The notes below the pieces were generated by a model. It saw only the letters and a list, made by a program, of their open reading frames with translations, was not told where the DNA came from and did no database searches. Both the position numbers and the translations under genes were made by a program. 7,573 nt of DNA from the NCBI GenBank assembly GCA_007127275.1, contig SKZP01000325.1, positions 1 to 7,573 on the forward strand, given 5' to 3'. This DNA comes from Planctomycetota bacterium (lineage in GTDB: Bacteria; Planctomycetota; UBA8742; SKZP01). Positions 1 to 6,927 of this stretch are shown in pieces; the first letter of the stretch is position 1, and every line of letters starts with the position of its first letter.

Positions 1-3000
1 CCCAGGGCATGACGCTGACCGGGCAGATTCTAGGCACGCCGAATTATATGTCGTACGAGCAATGGCAAGGGCTCGAAGACATTGACGGGCGCACCGACAT
101 TTACTCGCTCGGCGTTACGCTCTACTGCATGCTTGCAGGCGAGACGCCGTATGCGGCGAGTGAGCCGGTGGCGGTGTTGCACCGGATGATGGCGAGCGAG
201 CCGCCGCCGTTGCGCGAACATTGCCCGGGGATTGAGCCAGGGCTCGAAGCCGTCGTGATGCGGATGATCGCCCGTAACCGGGAGCAGCGCCACGCCACGG
301 CCGAGGAGGCGTTGAAGCAACTCGAGCCCTTCTGCGGCGGCAACGCCGATGCGGGGCAACAGGTCGAGGAAACCCTGTTGTACATCGGTGCCGCGGGCCA
401 AATGCCCGGCGTGGCGCAAGGGGAGCCGTCGACGGATTTCGCGGTGGAGGAGGCCTCGGCGCCAGCTTCTTCCGGGGCCACGCAAGGCAAGACTCGCTCG
501 GTCAAGGTCGGCACGCCGGCGCTCGACGCAGCCGCGAACAAGCAGGCATCCGGGACTCCCCAACAAAAGACGCCCTCCGGCGAACGCGCGGCGAAAGAGG
601 CGCCGGCCGGTAAGAGGCCGGCAAGTGCGAAGCCCACCGCGGCTAGCGGAAAGCCCGCCGCTGCGCGCCCGACGGGCAACCGGAGTGCCGCGGCGAGTAG
701 CAAGGACAAGAAGCGCCCGGCGCGCCAGCCGCAGGGGCCCACGGCCAAAGCACGTCCGACCGACGAGGCACCCTCCGTCGAGTTCGAGCCGCCGGCGACC
801 GCAGGTAAACGGCCGCGCCAGGCGCAACCTTCGGCGAGCCGCACGGCGCAATCTCCGCGTACATCGAAGCAGGCCGTGCACCGCCCTCAAGTACGCAAAC
901 AGGCAGCCTCGCCAGCTCCCGCGGTTGAGGTTGCGCCGGAGGCCGCCGTGTCGCCCGCCTCGCGGCGCCGCCGTTGGATGTGGGTGGCGGCAACGTTCGG
1001 CGTCTTCGTGCTCGCCGCCACGGTGGCGTGGCTGGTGTTGCCCTCGCCCGACGAGGAGGCGGAGCGCTCGGACTCTGGCGCTCAAGCCGAGGCTGACGCA
1101 ACGAACGGCGAGGCCGCGCACAACGACGAGGATACGGAGCCTGTCGCATACGACGCTGGCGAGCAAGGCCCGCTCACCGCACCCGTCATCTTCCGGCCGC
1201 ATGTGCCCGCGGACGAAGACACCGAGATCAGCGAGGAGGAATTGTGGGAGCAGTGGGAGGAGGCGAGAAACATCGCGGGGACCATCAACCGCGCCATCCA
1301 GATTTATGTGACCACGCACAACGGTGTTCCCGAGCCCTTGTACGGCACCGCCGAGAACGGGAACTGGCTGGAGACGCTCGACCTCGACCCGGAAGACGAC
1401 TTGCGTTTGGACACCTTCGGCCTTGCCGACATCCGACTCACGCTGCCGCAAGTGGAATCGCACCGCGCGCTAGACTTCAGCGTAGACGGTGACATTGAAA
1501 TCCACAGCGACGGTTCCGGTGGCGCTCCGGCGGGCACGTTTTACCGCCTTGGCAGGTATCCCGTTATCACGCGTGCGGGAAGTATTTGTGCCGCGGCCAT
1601 TTCGCCCGACGGGCGCTGGGCGTTGACGGCCTCCAACGACGCGACCGCCAAGCTGTTCCGACTCGGCGGCACTCCCTACGTCGACGAAGTCGCAACGCTT
1701 GCCGGGCACCATGCGTCGCTGACCGCCGTGGCGTTCGCGCCGGATGCCTCCTTCGCGGTGACCGGCTGCGTCGATGGAACGGCCATCCTGTGGCGGCTCG
1801 ACGAAGAGGGCGGCGTCACTCGCGAGGCGACCCTCGAGGGCCACCGCGCCGCGGTGCGTTCGCTTGCGGTTTGCCCTGAGGGGCGCCGGGTAATCAGCGG
1901 TTCCGACGACGCGAATGCGCTCGTGTGGGAACGCGACGAAACCGGCGCCGTCACGGTAGTACGCGAGATCGAGACCCGTTCCGCCGTGCGTGCGCTCGAC
2001 GTTTCTCCCTGCGGCGACGACCTGCTCATGGGCAGCTTCTACGGCGCCTTTATGATTTCGCTGGACGACGACTCGGCGAGCCCCGCGCTACTGCGAACCC
2101 GACTCCGTTCCGGCGACCGTATTGATTCGGTGGCGTTTTCGCCGTGCGGAGAGCGGGTGCTTACCGGCTCGGGGTGGGGCGAGGCGCTGGTGTGGCAGCT
2201 CGACGAGCGCGGAGAGTATGAGGTTGTGCGAACGTTCGGCGGCCACCGCCTGCCCGTGGTCTCGGCGACCTTCTTTCCGGACAGCGAGTACGCACTGACC
2301 GCTGGATTCGACGGCACGGCACGTCGCTGGCCGGTTGAGGAAACAGGCCATACAGCGTTCGACGGCCTCGGGGATACGCTGGCCCACCACTCCTTCGGAC
2401 TTACCGAGGTTGCCCTCTGCGCGCAGGGGGAGTCGTTGTTGACGGTTTCGCTGGAGAGGACGGCCAAGCTTACCCGCGTCGAGCCCGTGCCGGCGGAGGT
2501 AGCGCCGCTGGCTGCGGGGATCTCCGTGCCGCGCGGTTTTAGGCAAACCGTTGTGAGCCTCGACTTCCGCACGGCACTGCAAGAGAGTGCGGCCGAGCTG
2601 CTGGCGACCTGGGCCGAGGGCGCGCGGGATGCTCTTCTGCATCTTCCGCGGCTCGACTCGCTGGATGCGGCGAGCGCCGAGCAGCTGGCGCACTGGGGTC
2701 ACGACGGCGGGTCGCGCCGGCTGCATCTCGACGGGTTGCGCTCGCTCGACGCGGCGACGGCAAAGAAGCTCGCGGCGTGGGGCGACGGCGTGGACTCGCG
2801 CCGCACCCTACGCCTCAACGGGCTGCGCACGCTGGAGCCGGATGTGGCCGAAGAGTTGCTCGCCTGGGGTGCCGGGGCAGAGGCGTCTCGCACGTTGGGT
2901 CTCGCGGGATTGACGGAACTCGACCCGCGACTGGGGGGACAACTCGCCTCGTGGGGTGCCGGCGCGAGCGGCGGACGCACCTTGATCCTCGACGGCCTTT

Positions 3001-4955
3001 CCTCGCTGGATGCGAAGGCGGCGACGGAACTCGCCACATGGGGTGAAGTCGAGGAGTCGGAGCGGGAATTGCACCTCAACGGTATTCGTTCGCTCGAGCC
3101 CGACACCACACGCGCGCTCGTGCAGTGGCGCGGAGAGCATGGCCGCACGCTCGCACTCGCAGGGCTCACGGGGCTGGACGACGACTCGGCGGAGCTTCTC
3201 GCGCAGTGGAACAACGAGCCGGAGCATAGGCTTCGAGGGCTGTCTTCGGCGGTGGAAGAGGCGGTGGAACGTGCTCGTGAGCGCCTTGCCGTAGTTGTCG
3301 AGGTTCCGGAAGTACTCAACCCGGAGGTCGACTCCCAGTCGCTTGCCGGTGTTTCGCTGAGCTGGGACTCACCCCTTGGCGGCGACGGATATGCCGAGTT
3401 GGAGAACGTGCGGGTCCAAGTCTGGCGCTGGGAAGCCGAGGAACCCGGGGAGAAAGTGCTGCTCACGCCGTCGTCGCCCACGCGGCCGGATGGGTGGAAG
3501 CTCGCGGACTTCAACGGCCGCTTCGTCGACGACAACCCGCAACCGCATCGCGAGTTGGTCTACGGCATTCGCACGTATCACGTGCAAGCCTTTCCGCCTT
3601 ACGACGGCGAGGGCCGGGCGCGCACCAAGGCCGCGTCGCGTTTCATGCGAATCAACCACGGGGAGGAACTACTGGGCTACCGCTTCGTCGGCGACACCAT
3701 CCGCGTCGACTACCCGGAACGCGAGTGGGGTGGAGAGTGGAAGTATGACCGAGATACCGGTGAGTTGACGGTTCTCGAGGCCGAGGCCTACGTCTATGCG
3801 AGCGAGATGCAGGTCTTCGACACCTCGCAACTCGAATTCGACCGCGTCTATCTGAGCAACGACCCCTTGATTGAAGTTCTTAACATCCTCCCTGCCGACT
3901 CTCGTGGTGGCCGAATTCCGCACATGGGCCGCGCCGAGATTCGGATCTCGAAGTACTTCCGCGTACCCGAGCCGGAAACGGGCGAGCAGGTGTGGAAGCG
4001 CTTCGGCGCAAGGTTCGTCGTCAGCGGCGATCAACGCGGCGTTAGCGAGATTGGCGAGCGGGCCACCCCGGAAACGGTCGCCGGAGAGGACATCAACGAC
4101 TACCGCGACGGCTACTGGCGAAACGAGGTCGGTCGCCTCGACTTTTCGACCGACTTAACGGTCGTCGGCTTCTATCACATCCGCTACGGCACTCGTCACC
4201 TCCTCGAATACGTTGAGTTTTACGACCGAAGCGCCGAGCGCTGGCCGTTCAAGGTATACCTCGCGTTCGACTTGCGTGACCCTGCACTCGCCGAGTACGC
4301 GGCGCGCCACACCCGAGGGCGCACGCCGGAGCATACCTTAGAACTCTACAGCCGCTACAAACATGAGGTGGAGTATCCCGCCCGCCAACGGGTCGTCGAA
4401 CGGCGTGAAGCGCGCATGTTCGAGTACGGCGAAATGATGCCAGAGACGCGCGCCGAGATGTTCGAATTCACCGACGACGGCCCGCCGCCCATGTGGGAGT
4501 TCTCGCGCATCCACGGCCTGCGCTTTTTCCCGCCGAGTTACCTCGAGGCGGTGCGCCACCGAAAACGGAACCTCGACCCGGATGAGATCGACCCCGAGGA
4601 CACCTCGACGTGGCACAACGAAGTGCGGCGACTCAACGAGTGGGCGCACCGCGAACTCGAACGCCGCTGGCGCGAAAAGCAACGCCAGTTGGACGGTCGC
4701 GTTCCGCAAGAGGTGCGCGAGTTCTTGCTGACGCCCGGCTTCGACGAGGTCGGCGTCCCGGCGCTCCTAGCGTGGCTGGAAGAGGACAACGCCAGCGAAG
4801 AGGTTGTCGTCGACGCAACAGCGGTAATTCTCGAAGTAGTCGAGCGTACGCACGGCATCGAGGTTGCGGACGCCCCGCGCACCGCCAGCGAAGCCCGCCG
4901 GTTGCGACCGACACTGCAAGGCATCATGGAGAGCGTGTACGGCCCCGGAAACTGA
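1..4955 (+). CDS. Transmembrane Ser/Thr protein kinase with WD40 and LRR-like ectodomain (5' partial)
   Basis: The reading frame is open at the left edge (first full codon at base 3) and ends in TGA at 4953-4955. The ATG at base 9 is internal, because it falls in the kinase activation segment. Residues below count from that Met. Residues 1-107 are the kinase C-lobe: GTPNYMSYEQ (9-18), the subdomain IX Asp in TDIYSLG (Asp30) and the subdomain XI Arg (Arg94). A basic Ala/Lys/Pro linker (110-322) leads through RRRR to one membrane helix (323-345), which puts the kinase inside and the rest outside by the positive-inside rule. Then come an acidic stretch, a pilin-like segment (415-480, core IAGTINRAIQIY), seven WD40 blades (520-825), LRR-like repeats (848-1074), a fibronectin-III-like module (about 1108-1217), a beta-rich region to about 1424 and a charged helical tail to 1648. 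Known for the family: Hanks-type kinases phosphorylate Ser/Thr of cytoplasmic targets. Inferred: a membrane receptor kinase. Ligand and targets are unknown. DFG and HRD motifs lie outside the window, so activity cannot be judged. Confidence 0.9.
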   Translation, partial: QGMTLTGQILGTPNYMSYEQWQGLEDIDGRTDIYSLGVTLYCMLAGETPYAASEPVAVLHRMMASEPPPLREHCPGIEPGLEAVVMRMIARNREQRHATAEEALKQLEPFCGGNADAGQQVEETLLYIGAAGQMPGVAQGEPSTDFAVEEASAPASSGATQGKTRSVKVGTPALDAAANKQASGTPQQKTPSGERAAKEAPAGKRPASAKPTAASGKPAAARPTGNRSAAASSKDKKRPARQPQGPTAKARPTDEAPSVEFEPPATAGKRPRQAQPSASRTAQSPRTSKQAVHRPQVRKQAASPAPAVEVAPEAAVSPASRRRRWMWVAATFGVFVLAATVAWLVLPSPDEEAERSDSGAQAEADATNGEAAHNDEDTEPVAYDAGEQGPLTAPVIFRPHVPADEDTEISEEELWEQWEEARNIAGTINRAIQIYVTTHNGVPEPLYGTAENGNWLETLDLDPEDDLRLDTFGLADIRLTLPQVESHRALDFSVDGDIEIHSDGSGGAPAGTFYRLGRYPVITRAGSICAAAISPDGRWALTASNDATAKLFRLGGTPYVDEVATLAGHHASLTAVAFAPDASFAVTGCVDGTAILWRLDEEGGVTREATLEGHRAAVRSLAVCPEGRRVISGSDDANALVWERDETGAVTVVREIETRSAVRALDVSPCGDDLLMGSFYGAFMISLDDDSASPALLRTRLRSGDRIDSVAFSPCGERVLTGSGWGEALVWQLDERGEYEVVRTFGGHRLPVVSATFFPDSEYALTAGFDGTARRWPVEETGHTAFDGLGDTLAHHSFGLTEVALCAQGESLLTVSLERTAKLTRVEPVPAEVAPLAAGISVPRGFRQTVVSLDFRTALQESAAELLATWAEGARDALLHLPRLDSLDAASAEQLAHWGHDGGSRRLHLDGLRSLDAATAKKLAAWGDGVDSRRTLRLNGLRTLEPDVAEELLAWGAGAEASRTLGLAGLTELDPRLGGQLASWGAGASGGRTLILDGLSSLDAKAATELATWGEVEESERELHLNGIRSLEPDTTRALVQWRGEHGRTLALAGLTGLDDDSAELLAQWNNEPEHRLRGLSSAVEEAVERARERLAVVVEVPEVLNPEVDSQSLAGVSLSWDSPLGGDGYAELENVRVQVWRWEAEEPGEKVLLTPSSPTRPDGWKLADFNGRFVDDNPQPHRELVYGIRTYHVQAFPPYDGEGRARTKAASRFMRINHGEELLGYRFVGDTIRVDYPEREWGGEWKYDRDTGELTVLEAEAYVYASEMQVFDTSQLEFDRVYLSNDPLIEVLNILPADSRGGRIPHMGRAEIRISKYFRVPEPETGEQVWKRFGARFVVSGDQRGVSEIGERATPETVAGEDINDYRDGYWRNEVGRLDFSTDLTVVGFYHIRYGTRHLLEYVEFYDRSAERWPFKVYLAFDLRDPALAEYAARHTRGRTPEHTLELYSRYKHEVEYPARQRVVERREARMFEYGEMMPETRAEMFEFTDDGPPPMWEFSRIHGLRFFPPSYLEAVRHRKRNLDPDEIDPEDTSTWHNEVRRLNEWAHRELERRWREKQRQLDGRVPQEVREFLLTPGFDEVGVPALLAWLEEDNASEEVVVDATAVILEVVERTHGIEVADAPRTASEARRLRPTLQGIMESVYGPGN
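336..974 (+). other. Low-complexity basic linker between kinase domain and membrane helix
   Basis: This part of the kinase gene encodes about 210 residues dominated by Ala, Lys, Arg, Pro, Ser and Thr, with runs such as KPAAARPTGNRSAAASSKDK. It has almost no hydrophobic residues and is surely disordered. It ends in four Arg codons directly before the membrane helix (bases 975-1043, residues 323-345, starting WMWVAATFGVF). The composition resembles tethers of other bacterial receptor kinases and also histone-H1-like tails. The many Ser and Thr residues could be autophosphorylation sites, which is inference only. Confidence 0.8.
1251..1448 (+). other. Type IV pilin-like segment just outside the membrane (within the kinase gene)
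   Basis: Residues about 415-480 run from QWEEARNIAGTINRAIQIY through a Gly/Asn loop (THNGVPEP, AENGNWLETL) to LGL-like text (TFGLADIRLTL). A helix beginning near the membrane and containing IAGTI-x-x-AI-x-x-Y, followed by a loop, resembles pilin/pseudopilin-derived modules of secreted and membrane proteins in Planctomycetota and Lentisphaerota, as I recall them. There is no prepilin peptidase site, since the membrane helix is about 75 residues upstream. It may serve as a spacer or assembly module. The assignment rests on resemblance alone. Confidence 0.4.
1584..2480 (+). repeat. Seven WD40 repeats forming a predicted beta-propeller (within the kinase gene)
   Basis: Seven repeats start at residues 526, 571, 616, 660, 705, 750 and 798, so the spacing is 44-48 residues. 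Each follows the WD40 pattern: a strand (LTAVAFAPD, IDSVAFSPC), a turn, a second strand ending in T/S-G (AVTGCVDGT, VLTGSGWGE), and a third strand with Trp or its replacement (AILWRL, ALVWQL). GH dipeptides precede blades 2, 3 and 6 (LAGHH, LEGHR, FGGHR). Seven blades is the count needed for one closed propeller. Blades 4 and 7 are the most degenerate. WD40 propellers are protein-binding platforms. Here the propeller is predicted to sit outside the cytoplasmic membrane. Six of the blades carry a cysteine. Confidence 0.88.
2553..3230 (+). repeat. LRR-like tandem repeats of 27-29 residues with conserved Trp (within the kinase gene)
   Basis: About eight tandem protein repeats occupy residues 849-1074. 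Four are exactly 29 residues and contiguous, starting at 905, 934, 963 and 992. A 28-residue copy precedes them (877), and two 27-residue copies follow (1021 and 1048). The first copy (849) is divergent. The consensus reads L-x-L-x-G-L-x-x-L-(D/E)-x-x-x-A-x-x-L-A-x-W-G, then about eight polar residues ending Arg-Thr. An example is LHLDGLRSLDAATAKKLAAW at 905. The LxLxGLxxL core matches leucine-rich repeats. The helical half ending in a fixed Trp-Gly is unlike standard LRR subtypes, though similar helix-containing repeats occur in planctomycete-type proteins. Such repeats usually form a curved solenoid that binds protein. Confidence 0.8.
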
Positions 4956-5109
4956 ACGCGCGCAGTAGCTCAACTTCGGAAAGTATTTTCTGACAGCTCC
5001 AAAGCGTCGTGAACCCGCAGATCTCGGTACGTATGGGTTTCTCGCCCAGGTGTCCTGATTGGTTTGTTGCACACCGGGGCGGGCGCAAAGGCTGCTGTTT
5101 GCGGTGCGG
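4956..5109. other. Convergent intergenic spacer between kinase and guaB
   Basis: These 154 bases separate the stop codons of two converging genes. No open frame with coding character is seen. The first ~60 bases are less GC-rich than the genes around them (for example AAAGTATTTTCTG near 4980). The only notable structure is the hairpin at 5084-5103 described separately. I see no clear intrinsic terminator for the kinase gene. Confidence 0.6.
5084..5103 (-). terminator. Weak hairpin just past the guaB stop
   Basis: Perfect 6-base inverted arms CGCAAA (5084-5089) and TTTGCG (5098-5103) enclose an 8-base loop, starting 7 bases beyond the guaB stop codon in the direction of guaB transcription. 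No T-rich run follows on either strand, so this is at best a weak intrinsic terminator or a 3'-end stabilising hairpin. It could also be chance. Confidence 0.25.
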
Positions 5110-6624
5110 CTACTTCGATTGCCCGTAGGGGCTCGGCTCAACGTAGCTGTGGAGGTTGTGTACCCCCCCTTCGACTTGGGCGCTGGGACTGCGGTGCTCG
5201 AAGCGTAGACTGCCGTCGAAGAGCATCTCGTGGAGCTTATGAAGGCTCGCGGCACCGACGTCCTGCAAGGCGTGGCGCAGCCCTTGGGTGAGATACGGCA
5301 CGAAGGTCAGCAGGCTGCCGCGGTCGACGACGGTGCCGCTGACCCCTTGGGCGACTTTGACGCGGTCCCCTTCGGAGAAGTAGCGCTTGTCGCCGCCGGC
5401 CTGCATGGCTTCGAGGCTCGCCATGCCGCGGTAGCGCTTTAGCCGCACGCCGTCCTTGTAGAAATATTCGCCGGGGCTCTCCGCGGTGCCCGCCAGCAGG
5501 TAGCCCATCATCCCGGTGCTGGCGCCGCAGGAAAGCGCCTTCATCAACGCGCCGATGGTCGAGATGCCGCCGTCGGCAAGTACCGGCAGGCCGTGCTCTC
5601 GGGCGAGCTTGCTCGTTTGGTAGACCGCCGTGGCCTGGGCGCGGCCGACGGCCATCTGCTCCTGGGTAATGCAAATGGAGCCGGGGCCCATGCCGATGCG
5701 CAAGGCGTCCGCCCCCGCCTCGATCAGTGCGGCGGTCTGCTGACGCGTCACGACGTTGCCGCCGACGACCTGCACGTGCGGAAAGCGCTCCTTCAACCAG
5801 CGGATCATCTCGATCTGCCAGGAGGAGTAGCCCTGCGCCGAGTCAATCACCAGCGCGTCGGCCCCCGCTTCGACGAGCGCCTCGGCCCGATCGCGGTCGC
5901 GATCATGGGTACCAATGGCCGCACCGCAGAGCAGGCGGTCGCCGGCGTCCTTGGTCGCGTGCGGAAAGTCGCGCGACTTCTTCAGGTCGTTGCGTGCCAC
6001 CAGTGCGACGAGGCGAAACTGGTCGTCGACGATCGGTAGCTTGCCGATTTTCTTGACGCGCACGATCTCGTTCGCCTCTTGCAGCGAGATGCCGTCCTCG
6101 GCGGTAATCAGCTCTTCTCGCGGCGTCATCACCTCGGAAAGCGGCAGCTCGACGTCGCGCACGAAGTCAATGTCGCGGTTGGTGACAATCCCCACAAGCG
6201 GCGTGCGCAACGTGCCGTCGGCGGTAATCGGGATACCGGTGAAGCCGTGCTGTTGCTTGATGGTCAGGACGTCGCGAATTCGGTCGTCGGGGCCGAGCAC
6301 CATGGGGTCGGTGATGAAGCCATTGCGAAAGCGCTTGACCATGCGCACTTGTCGCGCTTGCTCGACGACGTCGTTGTTGTAGTGGATGACGCCGAGTCCG
6401 CCGAGCAGCGCGAGGTGAATGGCCATCTTCGCCTCGGTAACCGTATCCATCGGCGAGGAAACAAAGGGCACCTTCAACGTGATGTCGCGGCTGAACTTCG
6501 TTTCAAGCTCGACGTCGTCGACGGCGAAGTCAATGTAGCCGGGCAGCAGGATGAAGTCGGAATAGGTCAATCCCTTGCCGCTCTCGAAGAGGGTGGCAGC
6601 ATCCAATCCGTCGTGGGTTGTCAT
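5110..6624 (-). CDS. guaB: IMP dehydrogenase, eukaryote-like type (complete, 504 aa)
   Basis: This enzyme oxidises IMP to XMP with NAD+, the first committed step of GMP synthesis, in the cytoplasm. The start is placed at ATG 6622-6624: the protein then begins [13 protein letters not shown] and runs straight into the family N-terminus ([16 protein letters not shown], 18-33). The frame stays open for 94 more codons upstream without family-like sequence. Visible parts: the (beta/alpha)8 barrel; the inserted CBS pair (about 100-225); catalytic loop [13 protein letters not shown] with nucleophile Cys318; phosphate-binding DGG at 351-353; flap residues Arg414-Tyr415 in KRYFSEGD; and C-terminal [14 protein letters not shown]. 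Length fits the family (about 485-515). Many segments follow the eukaryotic form rather than the usual bacterial one: [42 protein letters not shown]. The stop is TAG at 5110-5112. It converges with the kinase gene and lies 303 bases downstream of an SDR gene. Confidence 0.96.
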   Translation of the reverse strand: MTTHDGLDAATLFESGKGLTYSDFILLPGYIDFAVDDVELETKFSRDITLKVPFVSSPMDTVTEAKMAIHLALLGGLGVIHYNNDVVEQARQVRMVKRFRNGFITDPMVLGPDDRIRDVLTIKQQHGFTGIPITADGTLRTPLVGIVTNRDIDFVRDVELPLSEVMTPREELITAEDGISLQEANEIVRVKKIGKLPIVDDQFRLVALVARNDLKKSRDFPHATKDAGDRLLCGAAIGTHDRDRDRAEALVEAGADALVIDSAQGYSSWQIEMIRWLKERFPHVQVVGGNVVTRQQTAALIEAGADALRIGMGPGSICITQEQMAVGRAQATAVYQTSKLAREHGLPVLADGGISTIGALMKALSCGASTGMMGYLLAGTAESPGEYFYKDGVRLKRYRGMASLEAMQAGGDKRYFSEGDRVKVAQGVSGTVVDRGSLLTFVPYLTQGLRHALQDVGAASLHKLHEMLFDGSLRFEHRSPSAQVEGGVHNLHSYVEPSPYGQSK

Positions 6625-6632
6625 GGCCGCGT

Positions 6633-6639
6633 CTTTCTC
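6633..6639 (-). promoter_or_regulatory. Likely ribosome binding site of guaB
   Basis: Read on the minus strand, a purine run GAGAAAG lies 8 bases before the ATG at 6624. It is only a partial match to the Shine-Dalgarno core. Its spacing supports choosing this ATG over the upstream ATG at 6906, which would add 94 residues with no family resemblance. Confidence 0.35.
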
Positions 6640-6763
6640 GCTCGTCTCAAGCCCAGCCGTGGGCGGCGCCGCCGTGGTGCGCCCGCGTTGCTGCGCATCC
6701 TGACCTCTCGCGCGACACGGCGCAAGCCTCGAGCCCCTTTGCATCGCTTTGTGCCCGCTCCCG

Positions 6764-6787
6764 AAAACCGGCGCCCGAGTGCCGGTT
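6764..6787 (-). terminator. Probable Rho-independent terminator downstream of the SDR gene
   Basis: Perfect 7-base arms AACCGGC (6766-6772) and GCCGGTT (6781-6787) can be extended inward by a G-T and a C-G pair to leave a 4-base loop. On the minus strand the stem runs into TTTT (6767-6764), giving a GC-rich stem followed by a short U tract. It lies about 140 bases past the SDR stop and about 140 bases before guaB. It most likely ends the SDR transcript. An alternative is a leader hairpin in the guaB mRNA. Confidence 0.5.
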
Positions 6788-6927
6788 GGGTCTGACGAAA
6801 GGTGGCGAGCGGAGGGCGCAAGCCGCACATCCTGCGTGGCGAAGCTGAACGACGCGGGTTTGCCTCGCAGAACGTGCGCCCGGCGCGCGCCTTCGGGAGA
6901 GAACACTTAACGGCATTCGGGGCGAGG

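Larger units (their letters stand above)
6625..6927. other. Intergenic region upstream of guaB
   Basis: These 303 bases lie between the SDR stop and the guaB start. The minus frame continuous with guaB is open throughout, but its translation is Arg/Ala-rich and resembles nothing, so I treat it as non-coding. It contains a strong hairpin (6764-6787), the guaB ribosome binding site and a perfect 12-base palindrome GGCGGCGCCGCC at 6662-6673 that could be chance at this GC content. The guaB promoter must lie here if the hairpin terminates the upstream transcript, but I cannot pick out convincing -35/-10 boxes. No purine riboswitch is recognisable. Confidence 0.6.

Noticed and set aside
9..11. ATG at base 9 as the real start of the kinase gene
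   Set aside because: It lies inside the kinase activation segment, in frame with upstream codons that also fit (Gln-Gly before Met-Thr-Leu-Thr-Gly). The gene must begin well outside the window.
30..1463. A 477-codon open frame on the minus strand opposite the kinase and linker region
   Set aside because: Its translation is Arg/Leu/Gly-rich without domain resemblance, and the plus frame here has clear kinase motifs. Long antisense frames are expected at this GC content.
6662..6673. Perfect palindrome GGCGGCGCCGCC upstream of guaB as an operator
   Set aside because: It is made only of G and C in a GC-rich region and has no second copy, so chance is a sufficient explanation.
5593..6795. Plus-strand open frames opposite guaB (148 and 238 codons)
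   Set aside because: They are antisense shadows of the strongly supported IMP dehydrogenase and have no recognisable motifs.
6625..6906. A 94-residue N-terminal extension of IMP dehydrogenase from the ATG at 6906
   Set aside because: The extra residues look like translated non-coding DNA, include a terminator-like hairpin, and the ATG at 6624 has a purine run at correct spacing and gives the normal family length.
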